Shown here in pieces: positions 24,626 to 34,307 of a DNA stretch of 64,000 nt. Every line of letters begins with the position of its first letter. The first letter of the stretch is position 1. The stretch is from DATBGE01 sp036558125 (GTDB taxonomy: Bacteria > Gemmatimonadota > Gemmatimonadetes > Gemmatimonadales > GWC2-71-9). The stretch covers positions 1 to 64,000 of the forward strand of contig DATBGE010000036.1 in the NCBI GenBank assembly GCA_036558125.1, given 5' to 3'. Under the pieces are notes generated by a model. It saw nothing but the letters and a program-made list of their open reading frames with translations. It searched no databases and was not told the DNA's origin. The position numbers and the translations under genes were made by a program.

Positions 24626-27600
24626 ATGCCTGACGCGCGACTCTCCCCCCGACTCCGGTTCCGCAACCGCAGGCACAGCCGCGCCGAAAAACCGCTCCGC
24701 GCCGAGTTGCTGAGCATCGAGCGACTGGAAGAGCGCGCCCGTGCCCTGGCCGCAAGCTTCACCCTGGCCCGCAAGACCCAGATCGGCGACCGGCGCTTCT
24801 TCCGCCGCCTCGATGACAACGCCCGGGTCCTGCGCCAGACCTACCAGATCCTGGCGGACGCGGTCCACCGCGAGGAGTTCGTGGCGCCGGCGGCCGAATG
24901 GCTGCTCGACAATTTCCATCTCATAGAGGCGGAGATCCGCGGGGTCCGGCACGACCTGCCCCGCCAGTACTATCGCGAGCTGCCCAAGCTTGCTCCGAGA
25001 GACATGACCGGCACGGCGCGGATCTACGCTATGGCCCTCGAGCTGATCAGCCATACCGACGGACGGCTGGATCGGCTGCAGTTGGTGCGCTTCATGAGCG
25101 CCTACCAGAGCGTGGCTCCGCTCACCATCGGCGAACTTTGGGCCTGGCCCAGCATGCTCAAGCTGGCCCTGCTGGAGAATCTCCGCCGCCTCGCCGACGA
25201 AACCCTGCAAAGCCGCGAGGCGCGCCTCCTGGCCGAGAAGCATCTCGCTTCGCTCGACGGGCGCCCGCGGCAGCGAGGCCAGCCGTCGCTTCCCGATGTT
25301 CTTGGATCCGCCTACGTCGTGCACCTGCTGCAGCGAATGCGGGAGTACGGCGCCGGTGCGTCCAAACTCCAGGCCGCGGTCACAGAACGGCTGGCCTACG
25401 AGGGGACATCGGCGGAAGAAATAATTCGCACCGAGCACCAGAATCAGGCCACAGCGCAGGTCTCGGTGGCGAACGCCATCACCAGTCTCCGGCTCTGCTC
25501 CACACTCGACTGGTCCCAGTACTTCGAGGCCGTGAGCCTGGTGGAGCAGGTGCTTCAGCGTGACCCGCCCGGCGTGTACGGGCGCATGGATTTTCTGAGT
25601 CGTGACCGGTACCGGCAGGCGGTTGAGGAATTGGCGGAGCCGAGTGGCGAGGCCCAGCTCCGTGTCGCGCTCCGCAGCGTCGAGAGCGCCCGGGCCGCCG
25701 CGGCGGCAAGTTCGCTCGAGCACCGTTCTGCCCACGTGGGATGGCACCTCATCGGGAGGGGCCGACCCGACTTCGAAACCGACGTGGCCTACCACCCGAG
25801 GTTCACCGCCCGCGCACGACGCTTTGTTTTCGCTCACGCCACTGCGGTCTATCTCGGGGCAATCGGCCTGCTGACGCTGGGACTGGTTACCCTGGCAGCG
25901 ACTTACGTGCGCGGGTCCGGTGGAACCTTGGCTGGAGCGCTGGGGGCGGCGGCGCTGCTGCTCCTGCCGGCCAGCGAATTGGCCATCGCGGCGGTTCAGC
26001 GTCTGGCGGCGCACCTGGTCCCGCCGCGGCGATTGCCCCGGCTCGATTTCCTGAACGGGATTCCTCAGGAAGCCCGGACCATGGTCGTAATCCCGACGTT
26101 ACTCACCAGCCCGGAAGGGGTGGCTCAGCTCCTGGAACACCTCGAGGTCGTAGCACTCGGGAATACCGATCCGTTCATCCATTTCGCTCTGCTCACCGAC
26201 TTCGCAGATGCCCCGCAGAAGGAGATGCCTGGAGATACCGAGCTGCTCGAGGCGGCACGGGCGGGAATAGCAGAATTGAACCGGCGCCTGGGAGAAGGCC
26301 GCGGAGATCTCTTTCATCTCTTTCATCGGGTGCGCCAGTGGAATCCTGGTGAAGGCGCCTGGATCGGGTGGGAGCGCAAACGCGGGAAACTCGAGGAGTT
26401 CAATCACCTGCTGCGGGGCGCGCAGGAAACCAGCTTCACGTTCCACGAAGGGGAAGCGTCGGTGCTCCCCCATGTCCGCTACTGCATCACCCTCGACAGC
26501 GATACCCTGCTTCCTCGCAACGGCGCGCGAAAGCTCATCGGCATCATCGCCCATCCGCTGAACCGGCCGCATTTCGACCCACGGCTCCGCCGAGTCACCG
26601 AGGGATACGGCATCCTGCAGCCCAAGGTGAGTGTGACGCAGGCCAGCGCCGCCGGGTCGCTGTTCGCACGGGTATATGCCGGGCACACGGGGGTGGATCC
26701 CTACACCACGGCGGTGTCGGATACCTACCAGGACCTTTTCAACGAGGGGATCTACACCGGCAAAGGTCTGTACGATGTCGACGCGTTCGTGGCGGCGCTG
26801 GATGGTCGGGTCCCGGAGAACGCCCTGCTCTCCCACGACCTCTTCGAGGGGCTTCAGGCCCGGCCCGCGCTGGTGACCGATGTGGAAGTGGTGGACGATT
26901 ACCCCGCCAGCGTTCTGGCCTTTGCCCGACGCCAGCACCGGTGGGCCCGCGGCGACTGGCAGATCCTCTTCTGGCTGTTCCCCGTGGTTCCTTCCCGCAA
27001 GGGATGGGAGCGGAACACGCTTCCGACCATCTCCCGGTGGAAGATCTTCGACAACCTGCGGCGCACGTTGGTCGCACCGGCAACTGTCGCCGCTCTGCTC
27101 TGCGCGTGGCTCATCCTGCCCGGACATCCACTGATCTGGACCGTTGGAATTGTCGTCACGCTGGCGTTTCCACTCTATCCACTGCTGTTCCATCTGCTCG
27201 GGGGTCCCGGTCCTCAGGAGCCAAACCGGGTGTTTTTCCGGATTCTGATCGAGGACCTGAAGACTGCCGCGGCGCAGGTGCTGCTCCAGATCACCTTCCT
27301 GGCGTACAACGCGTACCAGATGGTCCACGCGATCGCGCTGACTCTGGTCCGCCTCATCGTGACCCAGCGACGGTTGCTCGAGTGGGAAACGGCCGCCGCC
27401 GCGGCGAAGCGGGCCGCCGGCATTTCGGGCCAGAGCGGTACGCGGTTCTTTTTTGGCCAGATGGTGGCGAGTCCGGTTATCGCCGTCGTTATCCTGCTCC
27501 TGGTCGGAGGTGCGCGCCCCGGCGCAGCTCCCGCTGCGGCTCCGATACTGATTCTGTGGGCGGCCGCTCCGGCGGTTGCCTACTGGTTGAGCCGGCCGGT

Positions 27601-30600
27601 CCCGGTCCGGCGGCGCGCTCCACTGAGTGCCGAGGACCGGCTGCTGCTTCGAAACATCGCGCGCAAGACCTGGCGCTTCTTCGAGACCTTCATGGGACCG
27701 GAGGACAACGGACTCCCTCCCGACAACTTTCAGGAAGTCCCCGAGCCGGTCGTGGCCCACCGGACCTCACCCACCAACATCGCGATGGGCCTGCTCTCCA
27801 CTCTCGCGGCGCACGACTTGGGCTACATCCGCACTCACGAACTGGTCGCGAAGCTCGAGGCACTGCTCGACACCACCGAGGGCCTGGACCGCTACGAGGG
27901 TCACCTGCTCAACTGGTATGACACTCGCACCCTTGCTCCCCTGTTGCCGCGCTATGTGTCCACCGTGGACAGTGGTAACCTGGCCGGAGCTCTGCTCACC
28001 CTTGCCGAAGGCCTGAAACAGCTCACCACCACACCGCAATCGGAAGATCAGATCTGCCGCGGGCTGGCCGATACGACCCGTCTTGCATCCCAAGCGGCTT
28101 CCGGGCTGAGCGAAGCGGCACACCACGAGAATGAAGAGCTGACCGCGCTGGCTACGGTCCTGGCATCGATCAAACGCGAGTTGGAGGAAGACCAATCCGC
28201 CGGCGCCGCCCTCGCCGCTGCGAAGAGAGCGGTCCCCCAGTTGAGTGAAGCCCTGGAACGATTGACGGCGAACGGGTCGGCGACGTCGGACTTGCGCGAG
28301 GCGCTCTGGTGGTCCCGCGCCGTGGAAAGCGTCCTCAAGGCATCCGCCGCCGGGGAGGACGGACTCCCCCGCAAACTCGAGGACCTGTCGAGTCGCGCGC
28401 TCGGCCTCGTCGAGAGCATGAATTTCGCCTTTCTCTACGACCGCCAGCGCCAGATCTTCTCGATCGGCTACCGGTTACCCGACGCCGAAGGGCCCGGGCG
28501 GCTGGATACCTCCTTTTACGATCTCCTCGCGTCGGAGGCTCGGCTCGCGAGCTTCGTCGCTATCGCCAAAGGTGATGTTCCCGAGAGTCACTGGTTTCAC
28601 CTCGGTCGTCTGCTGACCAGCGTCGATGGCGCAGCTACCCTGCTCTCCTGGAGCGGCACTGCCTTCGAGTACCTCATGCCGCTCCTCATCATGCGCTCGT
28701 ACTCGGAAACGCTGTTGGACCAGTCCTGTCGCATGGCGGTTCGGCGCCAGATGGAGTACGGCAGGCAGCAGGGGGTGCCCTGGGGCATTTCGGAGTCCGG
28801 ATTCAACGTGCAGGACCGTCACGGCAACTATCAGTACAAGGCGTTCGGCGTGCCAGGGCTCGGTCTCAAGCGAGGCCTGGGCGATGAACTGGTCGTCTCT
28901 CCGTACGCCACGGCACTCGCCGCGCTCGTGGAGCCGGCGACCGCGACACAGAACTTCCGCCGGCTGACCCGCGCGGGCACCGAGGGCATCTTCGGGTACT
29001 ACGAAGCGATCGACTATACCCACCGCAGGCCCGACCAGAGCGGCGCCGAATTGTCGATCCCGGCCCAGCGGGGCACCGTGGTGCAGGCCTACCTGGCGCA
29101 CCATCAGGGGATGAGTCTCGTGGCATTGGCCAACGTGCTTCTCGATTACCCGATGGTCCGACGCCTCCACGCCGACCCCCGGGTGCAGGCCACGGCCCTG
29201 CTGCTGCAAGAGCGGGTTCCTCGTCACGCTCCCCTGATGGAGGCCCGGCCGGTCGAGGAAACCCGGATGCGGGCTCCGGCCCCTGCCGCATCGATCCGCC
29301 GTTTCCGTTCGCCGCACACCCGGTATCCTCACGCGCAATTCCTGTCGAACGGCTCCTACACGACCGTCGTCACCAACGCCGGTGGAGGGGCGAGTTTCTG
29401 GCGGGATCGCGCTGTCACCCGATACCGCGAGGACGCCACCTCGGACTACGGCAGCCAGTTCATCTACCTGCGGGACGTGCGAAGCGGAGTGGTCTGGTCC
29501 GCCGCCTACCATCCCACGGGGCGCGAGGCGGACGATTACCTCGTCACGTTCCAGTCGGAGCGAGCGATTTTTCGGCGTCGCGATGATGAGATCACGACTC
29601 AACTCGATATTGCGGTTTCCACCGAGGATGACGTGGAGGTGCGCCGGGTTTCGGTGACTAATCACAGCGACCGGCCCTGCGAGCTGGAGATTACGAGCTA
29701 CGCCGAAATCGCGTTAAGTCCGGTGCGGGACGATCTGGCGCATCCCGCATTCAACAAGCTCTTCGTGCAAACCGAATTCGTCCCCGAATCGCGCGCCCTG
29801 CTTTGCGGCCGGCGGCCGCGCTCCCCGGACGAGGCCGGGGCCTGGGCCATCCACGTGTTGAGTGTCGAGGGCCGGATTCAAGGCGCCGTGGAATGGGAGA
29901 CCGACCGGGCCCGGTTCCTCGGACGGGGTCGCGACCCGTCACGCCCTGTCGCGCTGGATGGGCGTGCCCTGTCCGGAACCACCGGCGCTGTTCTCGATCC
30001 CATCGCGAGCCTGCGCCAGCGGATCCGGCTCGCGCCCGGGGGCTTCCTGCGGCTCTCCTTCTCAACTGGCATGGCCTCGAGTCGGGAGCAGGCGCTGGCC
30101 ATAGCGCAGAAGTATCAGGATCCCAGCGCGGCCGCCCGGACCTTCACCCTCGCCTACACCCAGGCGCAGAGCCGCTTGCGCCACCTGGGGATTTCGAGCG
30201 ACGACGCAGCGCTCTTCGAACGGCTCGCTTCGCGGGTCCTCTACGGCGACGGATCCCTCCGCGCGCCCGCCGACCTGCTGGCGCGCAACGAGCTCGGCCA
30301 ATCGGGACTCTGGCCTCACGGAATCTCCGGCGACCTGCCGATTCTCCTGGTCCGCGTGGTCGAAGAGGATGATCTGCCCCTGGTCCGCCAGGTCCTTCAG
30401 GCCCAGGAGTACTGGCGGCTCAAAGGCCTTCGTGCCGACGTCGTGGTGCTGAACGAGCATCCGGCGAGCTATCTCGACGAGATGCACGTTCAGCTCACTT
30501 CACTCCTCGACACCGGCAACTGGGCGGCGTGGAAACACAAGCCGGGTGGTGTGTATCTGCTTCGGGGCGATCGGATGACCGAGGCGGAGCGCACTCTCCT

Positions 30601-33211
30601 CGCCAGCGTGGCCCGCGCGATTCTCAGCGGCGACCGAGGAGAGTTGGCCAACCAGCTGGACCGGCCCTACCCCGATCTGCAGTGGCAGGATCATCTGCCC
30701 CCGCCTCCACCGGCGCCCGTCGTGGCGTTGCGCTGGAGCGAGACGGAGGTCCCGCCACTCATCTTTCCCAACGGCACCGGCGGGTTCACCGCGAACGGTG
30801 ACGAGTACGTGATTGTACTCGAGGGGGAGGCGGAAACTCCGCTTCCCTGGGTCAATGTCATGGCCAACCCATCCTTCGGCAGCGTCGTGTCCGCTTCGGG
30901 CTCGGCCTATACCTGGGCGGAGAACAGCCGGGAGAACCGTCTCACCCCGTTCGCCAACGATCCGGTTACCGACGCGACCTCGGAAGCGTTGTTCATCAGG
31001 GATGAAGAGGATGGCCGGGTGTGGTCTCCCGCTCCGGGCCCGCTACCACGCACCCGGGACAGTGGCCGATTCGTGATCCGTCACGCGCCCGGTGTGTCGC
31101 GCTTCACCCAGGCGGCACAGGGGATCATGCATGACCTGAGCGTGTTCGTGGATGCCACCGATCCGGTCAAGTTCGCGGTGCTGAATCTCTCGAACCGGAG
31201 CGGCCGGCGGCGGAAGCTCAGTGTGTTCGGCTACAACGAATGGATTCTCGGCCCGCCCCAACCGGGGGAAGAATTTCATGTGGTCACCGAGCTCGACTCG
31301 GACACCGGTGCGATCCTGGCCCGGAATCCCTATAACCAGGACTTCGCCGGCAGGGTCGCGTTTGCCTGCGTCAGCGAGCGGTCTTCTTCCGCGACGGGCG
31401 ATCGACTGTTCTTCCTCGGTCGCAACGGGTCCTTCACCAGGGCAGCCGCCCTGAGCAGCCCCGAACTTCCCGGACAATTCGGCGCCGGCCTCGATCCCTG
31501 CGCCGCCATGCAGGTGAAGGTGGACTTGGGCCCCGGAGAAAGCCGCCGTCTCGTCTTCCTGCTGGGCCAGGGCCGTGACCGTGGTCATGCCATGGAGCTC
31601 ATCCTCCGCCATCGCAGCCTGCCCGCGGCCGACCGGGCGCTCGCCACCGTCCAGCGATTCTGGAGTGACCTGCTCGGGACCATCCAGGTGAGGACTCCGG
31701 ATGATTCCTTCGATGTGCTGATGAACCGCTGGTTGATGTACCAGAACCTGAGCTGCCGGTTCTGGGCCCGATCCGCCTTCTACCAGCCGGGGGGAGCGTT
31801 CGGGTTTCGTGATCAGCTGCAAGACGCCATGGGACTCTGCCTCGCGCGGCCTGATCTCCTGCGCGCTCATCTGCTCCGCGCGGCCTCGCGGCAGTTCCTC
31901 GAGGGAGACGTGCAGCACTGGTGGCACGAGCCCTCCGGCAAGGGAATCCGCACGCGTTGCTCCGACGATCTCCTCTGGCTCCCCTTCGCGACCGCCCACT
32001 ACGTCAATACCACGGGCGATGAGGGAGTACTCGACGCAGTCGTTCCCTTCCTCGAGGCGCCGCCCCTCGCGCCGTCCGAGGCGGAATCGTACGGCGAGCC
32101 CGGCGTGTCGGCGGAGTCCGCGTCTCTCTTCCAGCACTGCGTGCGGGCGATCGACCGCAGCCTGACCGCCGGACGTCACGGCTTGCCGCTGATTGGCAGC
32201 GGCGACTGGAATGACGGTTTGAATCGGGTGGGCAAGGACGGGAGGGGAGAGAGCGTCTGGCTCGGCTGGTTCCTGCATTCCGTCCTGCAGCAGTTCCTGC
32301 CCTTTTGCGAGGCCCGGGATCCCTCGCTCGCGGCGCGTTATGTCAGCGAACGAAACCGGCTCGGCCTCATGCTCGGGCAGGCGTGGGATGGAAACTGGTA
32401 TCGGCGCGCCTACTACGATGATGGCTCTCCACTCGGCTCCGCCCAGAACGAGGAGTGCCGGATCGATTCAATCGCGCAGTCGTGGGCCGTGCTTTCGGGA
32501 GCCGGCACCGCAATCCGTGCCGAACAGGCAATGGATGCAGTCCGGAGCTATCTGGTGCAACGCGGAGCTGGACTGGTACTGGTCCTCACACCGCCGTTCG
32601 ATCAGTCGGCCCAGGATCCCGGTTACATCAAAGGGTATCCGCCCGGGATGCGGGAGAACGGCGGCCAGTACACCCACGCGGCCATCTGGACCGTCATGGC
32701 GCTGGCCCGCCTCGGTAGCGGTGACGAAGCGGTCGAGCTGTTCCACATGGTCAATCCGATCAACCACACTCGGAACTCGGCCGGCACCGATCGCTATAAA
32801 GGAGAGCCCTACGTCATCGCCGGCGACGTCTATTCCCATCACGCACACGTGGGGAGGGCGGGCTGGACCTGGTACACCGGCTCGGCAGGATGGATGTATC
32901 GCGCCGGACTGGAAAGCATCCTGGGCCTCAAGCGTCACGGGGCCACGTTCGAGCTCTCGCCTTGCATCCCCACCGTGTGGCCCGAATTCTCGATCACCTG
33001 GCGCTTCGGGAAAACCCGCTACGAGATCTCGGTAGCCAATCCGGAGCATCGCTGTCAGGGGGTCTCCGACGCCGAGCTGGACGGTGAGCATGTCGACCCC
33101 CGCGCCATCCCGCTGGTCGACGATGGCGCGACTCATCATCTCCGGGTGATCATCGGGGCTCCGGCTCTGACCGTCACGCGGGGGGCAGTCAGGGGAAGGG
33201 CGCGGGCCTGA
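24626..33211 (+). CDS. ndvB: Cyclic beta-1,2-glucan synthase (NdvB/ChvB family)
   Basis: About 2861 residues, the expected size of this giant inner-membrane enzyme. The N-terminal third contains membrane helices and a GT84 glycosyltransferase with DSDTLLP near residue 625 and the QHRWARGDWQ motif near 770; further helices follow to about 1000. A glucoamylase-like domain (about 1270-1500; NVQDRHGNYQYKAFG) follows. The C-terminal half is a GH94-type phosphorylase domain with its carbohydrate-binding modules and catalytic SGDWNDGLN near 2525. It uses UDP-glucose to initiate, elongate, trim and cyclise beta-1,2-glucans for the periplasm. The ATG at 24626 was chosen over a TTG at 24617; neither has a clear ribosome binding site. 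No ndvA-type exporter is adjacent. Confidence 0.95.
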   Translation: MPDARLSPRLRFRNRRHSRAEKPLRAELLSIERLEERARALAASFTLARKTQIGDRRFFRRLDDNARVLRQTYQILADAVHREEFVAPAAEWLLDNFHLIEAEIRGVRHDLPRQYYRELPKLAPRDMTGTARIYAMALELISHTDGRLDRLQLVRFMSAYQSVAPLTIGELWAWPSMLKLALLENLRRLADETLQSREARLLAEKHLASLDGRPRQRGQPSLPDVLGSAYVVHLLQRMREYGAGASKLQAAVTERLAYEGTSAEEIIRTEHQNQATAQVSVANAITSLRLCSTLDWSQYFEAVSLVEQVLQRDPPGVYGRMDFLSRDRYRQAVEELAEPSGEAQLRVALRSVESARAAAAASSLEHRSAHVGWHLIGRGRPDFETDVAYHPRFTARARRFVFAHATAVYLGAIGLLTLGLVTLAATYVRGSGGTLAGALGAAALLLLPASELAIAAVQRLAAHLVPPRRLPRLDFLNGIPQEARTMVVIPTLLTSPEGVAQLLEHLEVVALGNTDPFIHFALLTDFADAPQKEMPGDTELLEAARAGIAELNRRLGEGRGDLFHLFHRVRQWNPGEGAWIGWERKRGKLEEFNHLLRGAQETSFTFHEGEASVLPHVRYCITLDSDTLLPRNGARKLIGIIAHPLNRPHFDPRLRRVTEGYGILQPKVSVTQASAAGSLFARVYAGHTGVDPYTTAVSDTYQDLFNEGIYTGKGLYDVDAFVAALDGRVPENALLSHDLFEGLQARPALVTDVEVVDDYPASVLAFARRQHRWARGDWQILFWLFPVVPSRKGWERNTLPTISRWKIFDNLRRTLVAPATVAALLCAWLILPGHPLIWTVGIVVTLAFPLYPLLFHLLGGPGPQEPNRVFFRILIEDLKTAAAQVLLQITFLAYNAYQMVHAIALTLVRLIVTQRRLLEWETAAAAAKRAAGISGQSGTRFFFGQMVASPVIAVVILLLVGGARPGAAPAAAPILILWAAAPAVAYWLSRPVPVRRRAPLSAEDRLLLRNIARKTWRFFETFMGPEDNGLPPDNFQEVPEPVVAHRTSPTNIAMGLLSTLAAHDLGYIRTHELVAKLEALLDTTEGLDRYEGHLLNWYDTRTLAPLLPRYVSTVDSGNLAGALLTLAEGLKQLTTTPQSEDQICRGLADTTRLASQAASGLSEAAHHENEELTALATVLASIKRELEEDQSAGAALAAAKRAVPQLSEALERLTANGSATSDLREALWWSRAVESVLKASAAGEDGLPRKLEDLSSRALGLVESMNFAFLYDRQRQIFSIGYRLPDAEGPGRLDTSFYDLLASEARLASFVAIAKGDVPESHWFHLGRLLTSVDGAATLLSWSGTAFEYLMPLLIMRSYSETLLDQSCRMAVRRQMEYGRQQGVPWGISESGFNVQDRHGNYQYKAFGVPGLGLKRGLGDELVVSPYATALAALVEPATATQNFRRLTRAGTEGIFGYYEAIDYTHRRPDQSGAELSIPAQRGTVVQAYLAHHQGMSLVALANVLLDYPMVRRLHADPRVQATALLLQERVPRHAPLMEARPVEETRMRAPAPAASIRRFRSPHTRYPHAQFLSNGSYTTVVTNAGGGASFWRDRAVTRYREDATSDYGSQFIYLRDVRSGVVWSAAYHPTGREADDYLVTFQSERAIFRRRDDEITTQLDIAVSTEDDVEVRRVSVTNHSDRPCELEITSYAEIALSPVRDDLAHPAFNKLFVQTEFVPESRALLCGRRPRSPDEAGAWAIHVLSVEGRIQGAVEWETDRARFLGRGRDPSRPVALDGRALSGTTGAVLDPIASLRQRIRLAPGGFLRLSFSTGMASSREQALAIAQKYQDPSAAARTFTLAYTQAQSRLRHLGISSDDAALFERLASRVLYGDGSLRAPADLLARNELGQSGLWPHGISGDLPILLVRVVEEDDLPLVRQVLQAQEYWRLKGLRADVVVLNEHPASYLDEMHVQLTSLLDTGNWAAWKHKPGGVYLLRGDRMTEAERTLLASVARAILSGDRGELANQLDRPYPDLQWQDHLPPPPPAPVVALRWSETEVPPLIFPNGTGGFTANGDEYVIVLEGEAETPLPWVNVMANPSFGSVVSASGSAYTWAENSRENRLTPFANDPVTDATSEALFIRDEEDGRVWSPAPGPLPRTRDSGRFVIRHAPGVSRFTQAAQGIMHDLSVFVDATDPVKFAVLNLSNRSGRRRKLSVFGYNEWILGPPQPGEEFHVVTELDSDTGAILARNPYNQDFAGRVAFACVSERSSSATGDRLFFLGRNGSFTRAAALSSPELPGQFGAGLDPCAAMQVKVDLGPGESRRLVFLLGQGRDRGHAMELILRHRSLPAADRALATVQRFWSDLLGTIQVRTPDDSFDVLMNRWLMYQNLSCRFWARSAFYQPGGAFGFRDQLQDAMGLCLARPDLLRAHLLRAASRQFLEGDVQHWWHEPSGKGIRTRCSDDLLWLPFATAHYVNTTGDEGVLDAVVPFLEAPPLAPSEAESYGEPGVSAESASLFQHCVRAIDRSLTAGRHGLPLIGSGDWNDGLNRVGKDGRGESVWLGWFLHSVLQQFLPFCEARDPSLAARYVSERNRLGLMLGQAWDGNWYRRAYYDDGSPLGSAQNEECRIDSIAQSWAVLSGAGTAIRAEQAMDAVRSYLVQRGAGLVLVLTPPFDQSAQDPGYIKGYPPGMRENGGQYTHAAIWTVMALARLGSGDEAVELFHMVNPINHTRNSAGTDRYKGEPYVIAGDVYSHHAHVGRAGWTWYTGSAGWMYRAGLESILGLKRHGATFELSPCIPTVWPEFSITWRFGKTRYEISVANPEHRCQGVSDAELDGEHVDPRAIPLVDDGATHHLRVIIGAPALTVTRGAVRGRARA

Positions 33212-33219
33212 TCCATTCG

Positions 33220-34083
33220 CTAGTTGCCAGCTATCAGCCTGGCTTTCCCGCCCGGAGAAGATTCCACCCGGAAGGTTTCGCCTCCCTGCACTGTGATGAA
33301 TCCACTGCCGACTATGCTGCCGGCCGTGTTCAGCTGAAACTGGTCGTCGAGATAGAACACGGTTACCCGTAATTCATAGTCGTAGGTGCCGGCCGGGAGT
33401 GCGGGCAAAGCGACGGCGCGTGGCTGTTGCAGGTTGGAAACCGCACTAAAGGTGTTCCCGATTCTGAAGTGGATCTCCTGCCAGGGAATTCGTTCCGAAT
33501 GCAACGGCGCCGTCACGGTGATCCCGGCTTGGGAGGGCGCCGACCCGGCGAGGCGCCGAGTCGGGCTCTCGGTGCTGTCCGGTGGCCCGGTCTTATCGAC
33601 TCGCGGGGCACATGAGAGGATCTTGGCAGCCCGCTGGGCCCCGGAAGGGTGCGCCGCATCGTAACTAAAGGGGCCCATGCGCGTGAAGAAGTGGACTGCA
33701 GCTTCGATCGCTGGTGCGTTGTCGTGCGCCAGCTTCGCCGCAGCATAGCAGTCCGCAGCGAGCTCCTGCTTCTGCATCTTCGCGTTGAGAGTTTTCCGTT
33801 TCCCTGCGAGCGCGTTGGCGCGCGTGTGACGCAGGGCAAGGTGCCCGTACTCGTGGGCCATGAAGAAGGCAGTCAGCTGAGGGCCGAGGCGCTGTAGGTA
33901 GTCAGGATTGTAGTAGATGACCGAGCCCTTCGGATCGTAGACTGCAACCGCGACATCGCGAAGAGTATCCAGCGCGATTTCACGCACTGGCGGCGACTGG
34001 GGACTCTGAGATTCCAGTTCCGGAACCACCGTGATGACTCCCACTCCCACCAGCGACACCCAGACCATCATGCCCGAGCGCAT
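33220..34083 (-). CDS. Exported zinc metallopeptidase, M48-like
   Basis: 287 residues. The N-terminal hydrophobic segment (MVWVSLVGVGVITVV) is a signal or anchor. The catalytic zinc motif is AHEYGHLALRH (HExxH) near residue 80, with the downstream glutamate in QELAADCYAA, as in M48 peptidases. The C-terminal half (from about 170) is a beta-rich domain of unknown role. The start at 34081-34083 has GGAGG five bases upstream; the longer frame to 34182 lacks one. It is small for M48 and lacks the usual multiple membrane helices, so its substrate is unknown. Confidence 0.75.
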   Translation of the reverse strand: MRSGMMVWVSLVGVGVITVVPELESQSPQSPPVREIALDTLRDVAVAVYDPKGSVIYYNPDYLQRLGPQLTAFFMAHEYGHLALRHTRANALAGKRKTLNAKMQKQELAADCYAAAKLAHDNAPAIEAAVHFFTRMGPFSYDAAHPSGAQRAAKILSCAPRVDKTGPPDSTESPTRRLAGSAPSQAGITVTAPLHSERIPWQEIHFRIGNTFSAVSNLQQPRAVALPALPAGTYDYELRVTVFYLDDQFQLNTAGSIVGSGFITVQGGETFRVESSPGGKARLIAGN

Positions 34084-34307
34084 ACATCCTCCAGCGCCAA
34101 AACGAATGAAGGCGGGATGTGCGCTCGTGAGAGCGCTCCATCTCGCCTTCGGCTGGGGGAGCCTGGCAGCTCCCTCCGCCAAGGTGGCATCTCGATTTTC
34201 TAATTCCGAGCGCCGCCTTTTTCCTTCCGGAGCCAGTATACGTTCACTCGCCGTGAATCGAAGTGACCAGTGTCACCCATGATCAGCCCGTGACTCACAC
34301 AATCCGG

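Noticed and set aside
24350..27760. Long open frames on the minus strand opposite the glucan synthase gene (24350-26014, 26099-27760)
   Set aside because: They are arginine-, glutamine- and proline-rich shadows of a strongly supported plus-strand gene, which is usual in high-GC DNA.
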